64,000 nt of DNA from positions 12,985,883 to 13,049,882 of the forward strand of contig OZ038496.1 in assembly GCA_964036315.1 (NCBI GenBank), written 5' to 3'. Position 1 is the first letter of the stretch. Every line of letters begins with the position of its first letter. Below, in pieces: positions 12,301 through 25,440 of this stretch. Position numbers and translations under genes: made by a program. The notes beneath the pieces were generated by a model. That model did not search any database. It saw only the letters and a program-made list of their open reading frames with translations, and was not told where the DNA came from. The DNA comes from Acanthosepion esculentum (lineage: Eukaryota; Mollusca; Cephalopoda; Sepiida; Sepiidae).

Positions 12301-15300
12301 ACCAACAATACATTTTATAGCAGAATGACCAACGATACATTTTATATCAGAATTACCAGCAATACATTTTATAGCAGAATGACCAGCAATACATTTTATA
12401 TCAGAATGACCAACAATACATTTTATATCAGAATGACCAACAATACATTTTATAGCAGAATGACCAACGATACATTTTATATCAGAATGACCAACAATAC
12501 ATTTTATAGCAGAATGACCAGCAATACATTTTATAGCAGAATGACCAATAAAACATTTTATATCAGAATGACCAGCAATACATTTTATAGCAGAATGACC
12601 AGCAATACATTTTATAGCAGAATGACCAACAATACATTTTATATCAGAATGACCAACAATACATTTTATAGCAGAATGACCAACGATACATTTTATAGCA
12701 GAATGACCAACAATACATTTTATAGCAGAATGACCAACGATACATTTTATAGCAGAATGACCAGCAATACATTTTATAGCAGAATGACCAACAATACATT
12801 TTATAGCAGAATGACCAACAATACATTTTATAGCAGAATGACCAACAATACATTTTATAGCAGAATGACCAACAATACATTTTATAGCAGAATGACCAGC
12901 AATACATTTTATAGCAATATGACCAACAATACATTTTATAGTAGAATTACCAACAATACATTTTATAGCAGAATGACCAACGATACATTTTATATCAGAA
13001 TGACCAACAATACATTTTATAGCAGAATGACCTGCAATACATTTTATATCAGAATGACCAACGATATATTTTATATCAGAATGACCAACAATACATTTTA
13101 TAGCAGAATGACCAGCAATACATTTTATAGCAGAATGATCAACAATACATTTTATAGCAATATGACCAACAATACATTTTATAGTAGAATTACCAACAAT
13201 ACATTTTATAGCAGAATGACCAACTACACATTTTATAGCAGAATGACCAGCAATACATTTTATAGCAGAATGACCAACAATACCTTTTATAGCAGAATGA
13301 TCGGCAATTCATTGTATATCAGAATGACCAATAATACATTTTATATCAGAATGACCAGCAATACATTTTATAGCAGAATGACCAGCAATACATTTTATAT
13401 CAGAATGACCAACAATACATTTTATATCAGAATGACCAACAATACATTTTATAGCAGAATGACCAACGATACATTTTATATCAGAATGACCAACAATACA
13501 TTTTATAGCAGAATGACCAACAATACATTTTATAGCAGAATGACCAACGATACATTTTATAGCAGAATGACCAACAATACATTTTATAGCAGAATAACCA
13601 GCAATACATTTTATAGCAGAATGACCAGCAATACATTTTATATCAGAATGACCAACAATACATTTTATATCAGAATGACCAACAATACATTTTATAGCAG
13701 AATGACCAACGATACATTTTATATCAGAATGACCAACAATACATTTTATAGCAGAATGACCAACAATATATTTTATAGCAGAATGACCAGCAATACATTT
13801 TATAGCAGAATGACCAACAATACATTTTATATCAGAATGACCAGCAATACATTTTATAGCAGAATGACCAGCAATACATTTTATAGCAGAATGACCAACA
13901 ATACATTTTATATCAGAATGACCAGCAATATCTTTTATAGCAGAATGACCAGCAATACATTTTATAGCAGAATGACCAGCAATACATTTTATAGCAATAT
14001 GACCGACAATACATTTTATAGCAGAATGACCTGCAATACATTTTATATCAGAATGACCATCGATACATTGTATATCAGAATGACCAACAATACATTTTAT
14101 AGCAGAATGACCAACAATATATTTTATAGCAGAATGACCAACTATACATTTTATATCAGAATGACCAACAATACATTTTATATCAGAATGACCAACAATA
14201 CATTTTATATCAGAATGACCAACGATACATTTTATAGCAGAATGACCAACAATACATTTTATATCAGAATGACCAGCAATATCTTTTATAGCAGAATGAC
14301 CAGCAATACATTTTATAGCAGAATGACCAACAATACATCTTATAGCAGAATGACCAACAATACATTTTATAGCAGAATGACCAGCAATACATTTTATAGC
14401 AGAATGACCAGCAATACATTTTATAGCAATATGACCAACAATACATTTTATAGTAGAATTACCCACAATACATTTTATAGCAGAATGACCAACAATACAT
14501 TTTATATCAGAATGACCAACAATACATTTTATAGCAGAATGACCAACGATACATTTTATATCAGAATGAACAACAATACATTTTATAGCAGAATGACCAG
14601 CAATACATATTATAGCAGAATGACCAATAATACATTTTATATCAGAATGACCAGCAATACATTTTATAGCAGAATGACCAACAATACATTTTATAGCAGA
14701 ATGACCAACAATACATTTTATATCAGAATGACCAACAATACATTTTATAGCAGAATGACCAACGATACAATTTATAGCAGAATGACGAACAATACATTTT
14801 ATAGCAGAATGACCAACGATACATTTTATAGCAGAATGACCAGCAATACATTTTATAGCAGAATGACCAACAATACATTTTATAGCAGAATGACCAACAA
14901 TACATTTTATATCAGAATGACCAACAATACATTTTTTTAGCAGAATGACCAACAATACATTTTATAGCAGAATGACCAGCAATACATTTTATAGCAGAAT
15001 GACCTGCAATACATTTTATATCAGAATGACCAACGATATATTTTATATCAGAATGACCAACAATACATTTTATAGCAGAATGACCAGCAATACATTTTAT
15101 AGCAGAATGATCAACAATACATTTTATAGCAATATGACCAACAATACATTTTATAGTAGAATGACCAACAATACATTTTATATCAGAATGACCAACGATA
15201 CATTTTATAGCAGAATGACCAGCAATACATTTTATAGCAGAATGACCAACAATACGTTTTATAGCAGAATGACCAACAATACATTTTATAGCAGAATGAT

Positions 15301-18300
15301 CGGCAATTCATTGTATATCAGAATGACCAATAATACATTTTATATCAGAATGACCAGCAATACATTTTATAGCCGAATGACCAGCAATACATTTTATATC
15401 AGAATGACCAACAATACATTTTATATCAGAATGACCAACAATACATTTTATAGCAGAATGACCAACGATACATTTTATATAAGAATGACCAACAATACAT
15501 TTTATAGCAGAATGACCAACAATACATTTTATAGCAGAATGACCAACGATACATTTTATAGCAGAATGACCAACAATACATTTTATAGCAGAATAACCAG
15601 CAATACATTTTATAGCAGAATGACCAGCAATACATTTTATATCAGAATGACCAACAATATATTTTATATCAGAATGACCAACAATACATTTTATAGCAGA
15701 ATGACCAACGATACATTTTATATCAGAATGACCAACAATACATTTTATAGCAGAATGACCAACAATACATTTTATAGCAGAATGACCAGCAATACATTTT
15801 ATAGCAGAATGACCAACAATACATTTTATATCAGAATGACCAGCAATACATTTTATAGCAGAATGACCAGCAATACATTTTATAGCAGAATGACCAACAA
15901 TACATTTTATATCAGAATGACCAGCAATATCTTTTATAGCAGAATGACCAGCAATACATTTTATAGCAGAATGACCAGCAATACATTTTATAGCAATATG
16001 ACCAACAATACATTTTATAGCAGAATGACCTGCAATACATTTTATATCAGAATGACCAACGATACATTGTATATCAGAATGACCAACAATACATTTTATA
16101 GCAGAATGACCAACAATATATTTTATAGCAGAATGACCAACTATACATTTTATATCAGAATGACCAACAATACATTTTATATCAGAATGACCAACAATAC
16201 ATTTTATATCAGAATGACCAACGATACATTTTATAGCAGAATGACCAACAATACATTTTATATCAGAATGACCAGCAATATCTTTTATAGCAGAATGACC
16301 AGCAATACATTTTATAGCAGAATGACCAACAATACATCTTATAGCAGAATGACCAACAATACATTTTATAGCAGAATGACCAGCAATACATTTTATAGCA
16401 GAATGACCAGCAATACATTTTATAGCAATATGACCAACAATACATTTTATAGTAGAATTACCCACAATACATTTTATAGCAGAATGACCAACAATGCATT
16501 TTATATCAGAATGACCAACAATACATTTTATAGCAGAATGACCAACGATACATTTTATATCAGAATGACCAACAATACATTTTATAGCAGAATGACCAGC
16601 AATACATTTTATAGCAGAATGACCAATAATACATTTTATATCAGAATGACCAGCAATACATTTTATAGCAGAATGACCAGCAATACATTTTATAGCAGAA
16701 TGACCAACAATACATTTTATATCAGAATGACCAACAATACATTTTATAGCAGAATGACCAACGATACATTTTATAGCACAATGACCAACAATACATTTTA
16801 TAGCAGAATGACCAACGATACATTTTATAGCAGAATGACCAGCAATACATTTTATAGCAGAATGACCAGCAATACATTTTATAGCAGAATGACCAACAAT
16901 ACATTTTATAGCAGAATGACCTGCAATACATTTTATATCAGAATGACCAACGATATATTTTATATCAGAATGACCAACAATACATTTTATATCAGAATGA
17001 CCAACAATACATTTTATAGCAGAATGACCAACGATACATTTTATATCAGAATGACCAACAATACATTTTATAGCAGAATGACCAGCAATACATTTTATAG
17101 CAGAATGACCAATAATACATTTTATATCAGAATGACCAGCAATACATTTTATAGCAGAATGACCAACAATACATTTTATAGCAGAATGACCAACGATACA
17201 TTTTATAGCAGAATGACCAGCAATACATTTTATAGCAGAGTGACCAGCAATACATTTTATAGCAGAATGACCAACAATACATTTTATATCAGAATGACCA
17301 GCAATACATTTTATAGCAGAATGACCAACAATACATTTTATAGCAAAATGACCAGCAATACATTTTACTGTAGAATGACGATGAATCGATATTATAGAAG
17401 AATGACCAACAATACATTTTACAGCGTAATGACCAACAATACATTTTATAGCAGTATGACCATGAATACATTTTATAGTAGAATGGCCAGCAATACATTT
17501 TATATTAGAATGACCAATAATACATTTTATAGCAGAATGACCAACGATACATTTTATAGCAGAATGACCAACAATACATTTTATAGCAGAATGACCAACG
17601 ATACATTTTATAGCAGAATGACCAACGATACATTTTATAGCAGAATGACCAGCAATACATTTTATAGCAGAATGACCAACAATATATTTTATAGCAGAAT
17701 GAGCAACGATACATTTTATAGCAGAATGACCAGCAATACATTTTATAGCAGAATGACCAACAATACATTTTATATCAGAATGACCAACAATACATTTTAT
17801 ATCAGAATGACCAACAATACATTTTATAGCAGAATGACCACCGATACATTTTATATCAGAATGACCAACAATACATTTTATAGCAGAATGACCAGCAATA
17901 CATTTTATAGCAGAATGACCAACAATACATTTTATATCAGATTGACCAGCAATACATTTTATAGCAGAATGACCAGCAATACATTTTATAGCAGAATGAC
18001 CAACAATACATTTTATATCAGAATGACCAACAATACATTTTATAGCAGAATGACCAACGATACATTTTATAGCAGAATGACCAACAATACATTTTATAGC
18101 AGAATGACCAACGATACATTTTATAGCAGAATGACCAGCAATACATTTTATAGCAGAATGACCAACAATACATTTCATAGCAGAATGACCAGCAATACAT
18201 TTTATAGCAGAATGACCAGCAATACATTTTATAGCAGAATGACCAGCAATACATTTTATAGCAATATGACCAACAATACATTTTATAGTAGAATTACCAA

Positions 18301-20215
18301 CAATATACTTTATAGCAGAATGACCAACTATACATTTTATATCAGAATGACCAACAATACATTTTATAGCAGAATGACCAGCAATACATTTTATAGCAGA
18401 ATGACCAATAATACATTTTATGTCAGAATGACCAGCAATACATTTTATAGCAGAATGACCAGCAATACATTTTATAGCAGAAGGACCAACAATACATTTT
18501 ATAGCAGAATGACCAGCAATACATTTTATAGCAGAATGACCAGCAATACATTTTATAGCAATATGACCAACAATACATTTTATAGTAGAATTACCAACAA
18601 TACATTTTATATCAGAATGACCAACAATACATTTTATATCAGAATGACCTGCAATACATTTTATATCAGAATGACCAACGATACATTTTATATCAGAATG
18701 ACCAACAATACATTTTATAGCAGAATGACCCGCAATACATTTTGTAGCAGAATGATCAACAATACATTTTATATCAGAATGACCAACAATACATTTTATA
18801 GCAGAATGACCAGCAATACATTTTATATCAGAATGACCAACAATACATTTTATAGCAGAATGACCAGCAATACATTTTATAGCAGAATGACCAGCAATAC
18901 ATTTTATAGCAGAATGACCAGCAATACATTTTATAGCAATATGACCAACAATACATTTTATAGTAGAATTACCAACAATATATTTTATAGCAGAATGACC
19001 AACTATACATTTTATATCAGAATGACCAACAATACATTTTATAGCAGAATGACCAGCAATACATTTTATAGCAGAATGACCAACAATACATTTTATATCA
19101 GAATGACCAACAATACATTTTATAGCAGAATGACCAGCAATACATTTTATAGCAGAATGACCAACAATACATTTTATAGCAGAATGACCAGCAATACATT
19201 TTATAGCAGAATGACCAGCAATACATTTTATAGCAATATGACCAACAATACATTTTATAGTAGAATTACCAACAATACATTTTATATCAGAATGACCAAC
19301 AATACATTTTATAGCAGAATGACCTGCAATACATTTTATATCAGAATGACCAACGATACATTTTATATCAGAATGACCAACAATACATTTTATAGCAGAA
19401 TGACCCGCAATACATTTTGTAGCAGAATGATCAACAATACATTTTATAGCAATATGACCAACAATACATTTTATAGTAGAATTACCAACAATACATTTTA
19501 TATCAGAATGACCAACGATACATTTTATAGCAGAATGACCAGCAATACATTTTATATCAGAATGACCAACAATACATTTTATATCAGAATGACCAACAAT
19601 ATATTTTATATCAGAATGACCAACAATACATTTTATAGCAGAATGACCAACAATACATTTTATATCAGAATGACCAGCAATACATTTTATAGCAGAATGA
19701 CCAACAATATATTTTATAGCAGAATGACCAGCAATACATTTTATAGCAGAATTACCAACAATACATTTTATAGCAGAATGACCAACAATACATTTTATAG
19801 CAGAATGATCGGCAATTCATTGTATATCAGAATGACCAATAATACATTTTATATCAGAATGACCAGCAATACATTTTATTGCAGAATGACCAACACAACA
19901 TTTTATATCAGAATGACCAACAATACATTTTATAGCAAAATGACCAGCAATATATTTTACTGTAGAATGACGATCAATAGATATTATAGAAGAATGACCA
20001 ACAATACATTTTACAGCGTAATGACCAACAATACATTTTTAGCAGTATGACCAAGAATACATTTTATAGTAGAATGGCCAGCAATAAATTTTATATTAGA
20101 ATGACCAATAATACATTTCATGGCGGAATGATCAACAATACATTTTATAGCATAATGACCAACAATACATTTTATAGGAGAATGACCAACGATACATTTT
20201 ATATGTAGTTGAACG
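9399..20215 (+). repeat. 27-bp minisatellite/satellite array, about 390 copies (module 2)
   Basis: The unit is ATGACCAACAATACATTTTA plus TAGCAGA (27 bp), with recurrent variants AGC/GAT for AAC/AAT and ATC for AGC. Edges (9399-10000) are diverged; the centre is homogeneous. Since 27 is divisible by 3, one plus-strand frame is open for long blocks (10004-11676, 11677-14940, 14945-20050) repeating the nonapeptide MTNNTFYSR. One minus-strand frame is open over 13309-14955 and 15308-18178 repeating CIVGHSAIK, and another repeats MYCWSFCYK. Frames are broken only by single-base indels or rare point changes, such as a TGA near 11675 and an extra T near 14936. No promoter, splice signal or flanking coding context is seen, so it is read as satellite DNA rather than a gene. 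Confidence 0.9.
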
Positions 20216-20330
20216 CATGCAATTGCATTCAAAATACATTTAGTTGAATCCATAAATTTGTGTTCAAATTATTTAGTTTTCCGCATTAATTAACCTATAG
20301 ATATGTTGATATGCCTCTCAAGATAATCGA
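20216..20330 (+). repeat. Distal flank of composite element copy 2
   Basis: Contains 'caattgcattcaaaatacat' and a diverged 111-bp-module start (CCGCATTAATTAACC ... GTTGATATGCC). The order core, 27-bp module, 111-bp module is therefore the same as at 8161-8985. Confidence 0.6.
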
Positions 20331-21006
20331 CGATAAATGTATATATATTCTGGCGAGAAAAACTATCTAGCACGACTCATTATAGCAATTTTCTTATCAG
20401 CAATTCTAGCGTTGTTTCAGTATAATCTTTCCGCTAAATGTCAATAGAAAACTTTAACCGAGAAGGCGACATGAGTCACTCTCCTGGGGGTGACCATCAG
20501 CCATGTTGATGGCAGAAAAAAAACAGTTTCCTCAGGCGACTGAAAGTGAGCAGTTTTATTTTGATTATAATTAACAAGCCATTTCTTGCCCAAGTTAAAT
20601 CACATTTTCCTTCAAATCAACAGTAAATATTTATGCCATCAGTATACATAACGAGTTAGGAACTGTTGACATATGGAAAGTCGTTGATGAAAATAGGAAC
20701 AACATAAGCTCAAGGATAGATCCCTTGGAGATGCCCAAACGAAATGCAAAAAGATCTAGAAGTGTGGCCGTTCAAGACTACATCCATTTCGTGTTTTGAT
20801 TGGAAAGATTGAATCACATGAAAAAAATAGACCAAGAATATCATAATATTTCAACTAGAAGACAGTGTAGCAAAACCTGTCAAACGTCTTCGAGATATCT
20901 AACAGCCTGAGATTCACCATTTTCTAAAGATTGATAGACTCCTTCAACACTAACCACCGACACATCAGCAGATGACCTAGAAAAGCGAAAGCTATATTGC
21001 TTCAGT
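20331..21006. other. Unassigned sequence
   Basis: About 680 bp of mixed sequence. No gene or known element recognised. Confidence 0.4.
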
Positions 21007-21130
21007 ATCTGACTATATTTCTGAGATGAGTTATTATGTTCACTATTTACATTATTCGGACTATTGTCCTCATCTTTGTCGCCATATTTATTACAACGTT
21101 TCGGTTGTTGTACGCTCCGGCCTTCTTCAG
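21007..21130 (-). repeat. Repeat family B, inverted copy
   Basis: The reverse complement reads GCTGAAGAAGGCCGGAGCGT, then CCGAAACGTTGTAATAAATA and 'gatgaggacaatagtccga', matching 3500-3770. The sequence left of CTGAAGA (CCATATT) is complementary to AATATGG downstream of GAAACG on the same strand. Confidence 0.65.
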
Positions 21131-21315
21131 CATAGAAATGAATACAATATGGTAACCAGTAATAAGGAGTGCCAGAGAAAAGCGATAATAACAACAATAT
21201 TGCAATATGAGCTCTGGTAAAAACATGCAATGATAACAGCAAAAATTGCAAAAAGAAAATGGTGGCAGATGTCATTAGGTTTATAATACCCAGAAATTCA
21301 TACACGGATGTTCTC

Positions 21316-21455
21316 AAGGACATATGGCACAGTGGATAAAGGCGTTAGTTAGATCCAGTGACAGGGCCCAAAGAATGTGAGTTCAATACACGGTTAAGGC
21401 AGTAGAGAACTTGGAGAGGGGAATTAACACATAACTGACAACTGACATCCATTAA
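21316..21455 (+). repeat. tRNA-derived SINE copy (family A)
   Basis: Starts GGACATATGGCACAGTGGAT (box A-like) with box B-like GAGTTCAATACACGG, then the family A body 'gaacttggagaggggaatt'. Repeat B follows at 21490. Confidence 0.65.
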
Positions 21456-21489
21456 ACTAAAAATAAGGATCCAGGAATCAAAATGAAGA

Positions 21490-21680
21490 GTTCAATTCGA
21501 CATTCCAAAAACGTTGTTATAAATATGGCGACAAAGATGAGAACAATAGTCCAAATAATGTAAATAGTGTACATAATACCTCATCTCAGAAATATAGACA
21601 GCTACTGAAAAGCCGAAACGTTGTAATAAATATGGCGAAAAAGATGGGACAATAGTCCGAATAATGTAAATAGCGCCATA
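21490..21680 (+). repeat. Repeat family B, two units
   Basis: Two units with 'aaatatggcgacaaagatga' and 'gccgaaacgttgtaataaat'; the arrangement matches 3500-3770. Confidence 0.65.
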
Positions 21681-21684
21681 TTGC

Positions 21685-22068
21685 TTGTGTGAAAGAAAGC
21701 CCTACGAGGTGGGATTCTTATCCAATTCGGATATGATTACAGCCTCTAGTACCTTGCCAAAAGGTGGTAGAAGGCTAACAGGCCGAAAACAAGAAGAATC
21801 AGATGGTCCGCTTGTTAGACTGGAACAACAGAAGAGAATTTCTAACAATCATGAAACTGGAAATGCACCAAGTCATTTAGAAAGTACAGGATCCAATTCA
21901 GGTGCACATATCTTAAGGACGACTGCAGTGGTGCCATCAAGATCACATTCTTTGTGGGCCTTGGACAGAGTTATAGGTATATCACACAATAAAGATTCGG
22001 TTTTCAGTGGAAAGTCTGTCAAAGTTACTCCTGATGAGTCAAGAGTAGAAATGGAAGCGAATTTATGA
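21685..22068 (+). CDS. Unrecognised 127-codon open frame, probably not a gene
   Basis: An open frame of 127 codons in non-repetitive sequence with varied amino-acid composition, including two Lys/Arg-rich patches. I recognise no domain. It starts in the last bases of a repeat-B unit. A second short frame (22065-22322) overlaps its stop. The phrase 'cccattcctaaacaggaaac' near 22172 recurs at 32437, so at least the downstream part belongs to a dispersed repeat. The most likely reading is a fragment of an old transposable element; a host exon is possible but unsupported. Confidence 0.15.
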   Translation: MCERKPYEVGFLSNSDMITASSTLPKGGRRLTGRKQEESDGPLVRLEQQKRISNNHETGNAPSHLESTGSNSGAHILRTTAVVPSRSHSLWALDRVIGISHNKDSVFSGKSVKVTPDESRVEMEANL

Positions 22069-22329
22069 GCAAAACATTACCAGACTCACTAAGCACCACC
22101 AAAGAGTTCTGGTTCTTTAGTACCAGTCGGGATGTAGCAACCAAAACATTGCCAATCAGGGAACTAGTAAACCCATTCCTAAACAGGAAACGAAGGACAC
22201 ACTTAAACTCCTGCTCAATAAATATGGAAGAATTTTGGCTATTTTTTATTAAAACAATGATCCATTTTTCTTTCTCAAATTTAGATCTCCGTTCTGGTCT
22301 TTCTTCATTTTACATTTCTTGAGCGTTAT

Positions 22330-22700
22330 CGCCTCTTCTTTATCTTTTATTTTTTCTTCATTTTCTATCCCTCATTCAATTTTCTATGCGTTCATTCAAT
22401 TATTTATTAATCTTACCTCTTCTTTTCTTTGGCCCGATGACAGTTTTCTTTGAATTTAGTGATTTTTTCTTCCTTTTTCATTCCTTCATTCATTCATTCC
22501 TTCATTCCTTCATTCCTTCATTCAATCATTCGTTCATTCAGTTCTTTATTCATTTATTACTTCTCGTCTTTTCTACGCCTAACATATTTTTTCTTTTGAA
22601 ATCCTCACCTTTTTTTCTCCCTTTGACTTTCATTCAATTGTTTATTCATTTTTCCTCTCATCATCCTTTTTACACCTACAACATTTTCATCCAAATTCTT
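22330..22700. repeat. Pyrimidine-rich tract with (ATTC)n
   Basis: T/C-rich sequence with a (TTCA)n run at about 22480-22540. Apparent frames are low complexity. Confidence 0.8.
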
Positions 22701-23100
22701 CACCATTTTTCCCGTGAGAGAATTTTGCTTTTGTGTCTGGAGTCAATAATGGTCTTTAAATGCATTCAACGTCACCATTTGTGTTGGGGTTTTTTACCTA
22801 ATATACATATTTTCCTTTAAATTGTTTTAAAGCTAAGAAAAGGTAACTGATCGTATACTTATTTGTCTGTCTTCCTTCCTTCCCTCCTTACTTCCTTCCT
22901 TCCTTCCTACCTTAATAACATACTCCTTCTCTTTTCTTTCTTTCACTCTTTCTTTCTTAGGATCATATACTTATTTATCGGTCTGACTTTCTTTCTTTCT
23001 TATTAACATACTCTTTGCCTTTCTTTCTTATCACTTTCTCGACTTATTTTTCTTTTCGTTTTTTTTCTTTCTTTTCCTAGTTATTTTTTCCTCTCTTCCC
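22700..23100 (+). repeat. Repeat family C, plus-strand copy
   Basis: Starts near CCGTGAGAGAATTTTGCTTT, then 'cctaatatacatattttcct', 'ctgatcgtatacttatttgt' and (CTTC)n/(CTTT)n with 'aacatactc' and 'gaatcatatact'-like motifs. 26240-26745 is a second direct copy. The purine tract 23380-25090 contains the reverse complement of its tandem part. Confidence 0.7.
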
Positions 23101-23380
23101 GCTTATTTTTGCTAAGCATGTATAGCACTGAGGCGATTCAAGTCGCAGAGTTTGCAGATCCATAATAAATTGGGAGAAGCCCTGAAGGTAATTGGGTGGT
23201 CGATTTTACCAATGGATGAAAGGTTGATCGTTTCCAAAGATCGATATTCGATTTTCTAGTTCAAACTATTGGCATTTGGAAAGTATTAAGGGCTTGGCCT
23301 AAGAATATAAGTGATCATTGCAATGTGGTGGGGGTGAGAAATCAGAGAAAAGCTGCAAAATAAATTTGAGGAGTAGGAGG
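23101..23380. other. Unassigned spacer
   Basis: About 280 bp of non-repetitive sequence between oppositely oriented family C tracts. Confidence 0.4.
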
Positions 23381-25440
23381 AGACGAGAAAATGGGAGTAA
23401 AAAATAAAGAAAGAAAGAAAGAATATAACGGAGAATTGAGAGAAAACGTGAAAATGTGTGCAAGAGAAAAAAAAGGAGAAAACAAAGAAGAAAAAAGAAA
23501 AAGAAGAAGAATTAAGATTGGGAAGGGATAAGGAGAATAAGGAAAATGAAAAAGAATAAGCACTCATAAGAGGAAGAAAAATATAACTAGAAAAAGAAGA
23601 AAAACGGAGAGAAGAAAAATGAGTGGAAAAAAGTGATAAGAAAGAAAGAAAGAAAGAAAGAAGGAAAGAAGTATATGATTTGTGAAAGAAAGAAAGGACA
23701 AACAGTATGTTAAGAAGGAAGGGAGGAAGGAAGTAAGGAACGAACGAACGAACGAACGAAAACAAAGAAATGTATGATTCTAAGAAATAAGGAGTGAAAG
23801 AAAGAAAAGACAAATTGTATGTTAATAAGAAAGAAAGAAAGAAAGAAAGAAAGGGAATGTTAATTAATGAAAAAAAGAAAAGAAACTGAAATAAATAAAT
23901 AAATCGTGAAAGAAAGAAAGAACGAAAAATAGAAAGAATGAAAAAAAGACCGAAAAATAGAAAGAAAGAAAAGAAGAAAGAAAGAAAGAAAGGCAAAGAT
24001 GAATTTGATCCTAACAAAGAAGAAATGAAAGAAAAGACAAAGAGTAAGTAAGAAAGAAAGAAAGAAAGAAAGAGTGAAAGAAAGAAAAAGAAAAGAAAGA
24101 CAAAGAAGTATATGATTCTAAGACAGAAAGAGCGAGAGAAAGAAAGGACAAAGAGTATGTTTAGAAGGAAGGAAAGAAAGAAGGAAGGAAGGAAGGAACG
24201 AACGAACGAACGAAAACAAACAAATGTAAGATTCTAAGAAATAAAGAGTGAAAGAAAGAAAAGGCAAAATGTATGTTAATAAGAAAGAAAGAAAGAAAGA
24301 AAGAAAGAAAAATAATGAAAATGTTAATTACTGAAAAAAAGAAATGAAACTGAAATAAATAAATAAATCGTGAAAGAAAGAAAGAAAGAAAAATAGAAAG
24401 AAAGAAAGGCAAAGATGAATTTGATACTAACAAAGAAGAAATGAAAGAAAAGACAAAGAGTATGTTAAGAAAGAAAGAAAGAAAGAAAGAGTGAAAGAAA
24501 GAGTGAAAGAAAGAAAAAGAAAAGAAGAATATGATTCTAAGACAGAAAGCGTGAAAGAAAGAAAAGACAAAGAGTATGTTAAGAAGGAAGGAAGGAAGGA
24601 AGGAAGGAACGAACGAACGAACGAACGAACGAACGAACGAAAACAAAGAAATGTATGATTCTAAGAACTAAAAAGTTAAAGAAAGAAAAAGCAAAGTGAT
24701 TATTAATAAGAAAGAAAGAAAGAAAGAAAGAAAAACAGAAAGAAAGAAAGAAAAATAATCGGAATGTTAATTAATGAAAGAAAGAAAGCAAACTGAAATA
24801 AAAAAATAAACCGTGAAAGAAAGAAAAAAAGAAAGAAAGAATATAGTCATGAGAAAGAAGGAATGAAAAAGAAAAGAATTAATTAATTAGATAAAAAGAA
24901 CGGAAACGAATCTATCATAAGAAAAAAATGAGTGAATGTAAGAAAAGACAATGAATATGTTAATAAGAAAGAAAGAAAGACGGAAAGAAATAAAAGACAA
25001 AAATACGTTTATAAGAAAGATAGAAAGAAAGAAAGAAAGAAAGGAAGAAAGAAAGGAAGGAGGAATGAAAGAAATATGATAATTTTATTAAGATACTCAA
25101 TAGATGGGAGAAAATAAACCACCTAACAAACAAAATGAACGTTAATAAAAAACGGTGATTAAATATGATGAAAGGAGAAAAGTAAAAAGAAAAGAGAAAT
25201 GAAGAAAAAAAGGAGAAATAGGTAAACAATTACAAGAACATTGGAATTTGTAGACAAACCATATCCAAGGTCCGCCCGGAAAGAGGAATAAAGAAGGAAA
25301 AAAAAGAGTTGGAAGGAGAAACAGATAGAAAAGTGACCTAGAATAAAACAAAGAAAAGACGTTAAGCAAGACAAAAGACGATGAAAAGGTAAAGAAACGA
25401 AGAAGGGGAAAAAATAGGCCCAAAAAACAATTCAATGGGG
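23381..25440 (-). repeat. Purine-rich (GAAA)n/(GGAA)n/(GAAC)n complex array
   Basis: About 2 kb that is almost pure A/G on the plus strand. A longer period of about 410-460 bp is visible: runs of GAACGAACGAAC at about 23740, 24196 and 24608, and AAATAAATAAATCGTGAAAG at about 23893 and 24356 with a variant at 24800. The motifs ATTCTAAG, AGTATGTTAA and GACAAAG recur. It is the inverted counterpart of the pyrimidine-rich family C copies. The long Phe/Ser frames on the minus strand are compositional. Confidence 0.85.

Noticed and set aside
10004..20050. Long open frames repeating MTNNTFYSR as a secreted or structural protein gene
   Set aside because: The frames follow from a stop-free 27-bp unit, are open on both strands, and lack any start context, signal sequence or non-repetitive domain. 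Treated as satellite, with a coding test listed under findings.
20880..21323. 147-codon minus-strand frame with a hydrophobic start
   Set aside because: Its middle is an inverted repeat-B copy, which is non-coding elsewhere in the window. No motif recognised.
23286..24646. Minus-strand Phe/Ser-rich frames of 160-240 codons
   Set aside because: Antisense of a purine-rich repeat array.
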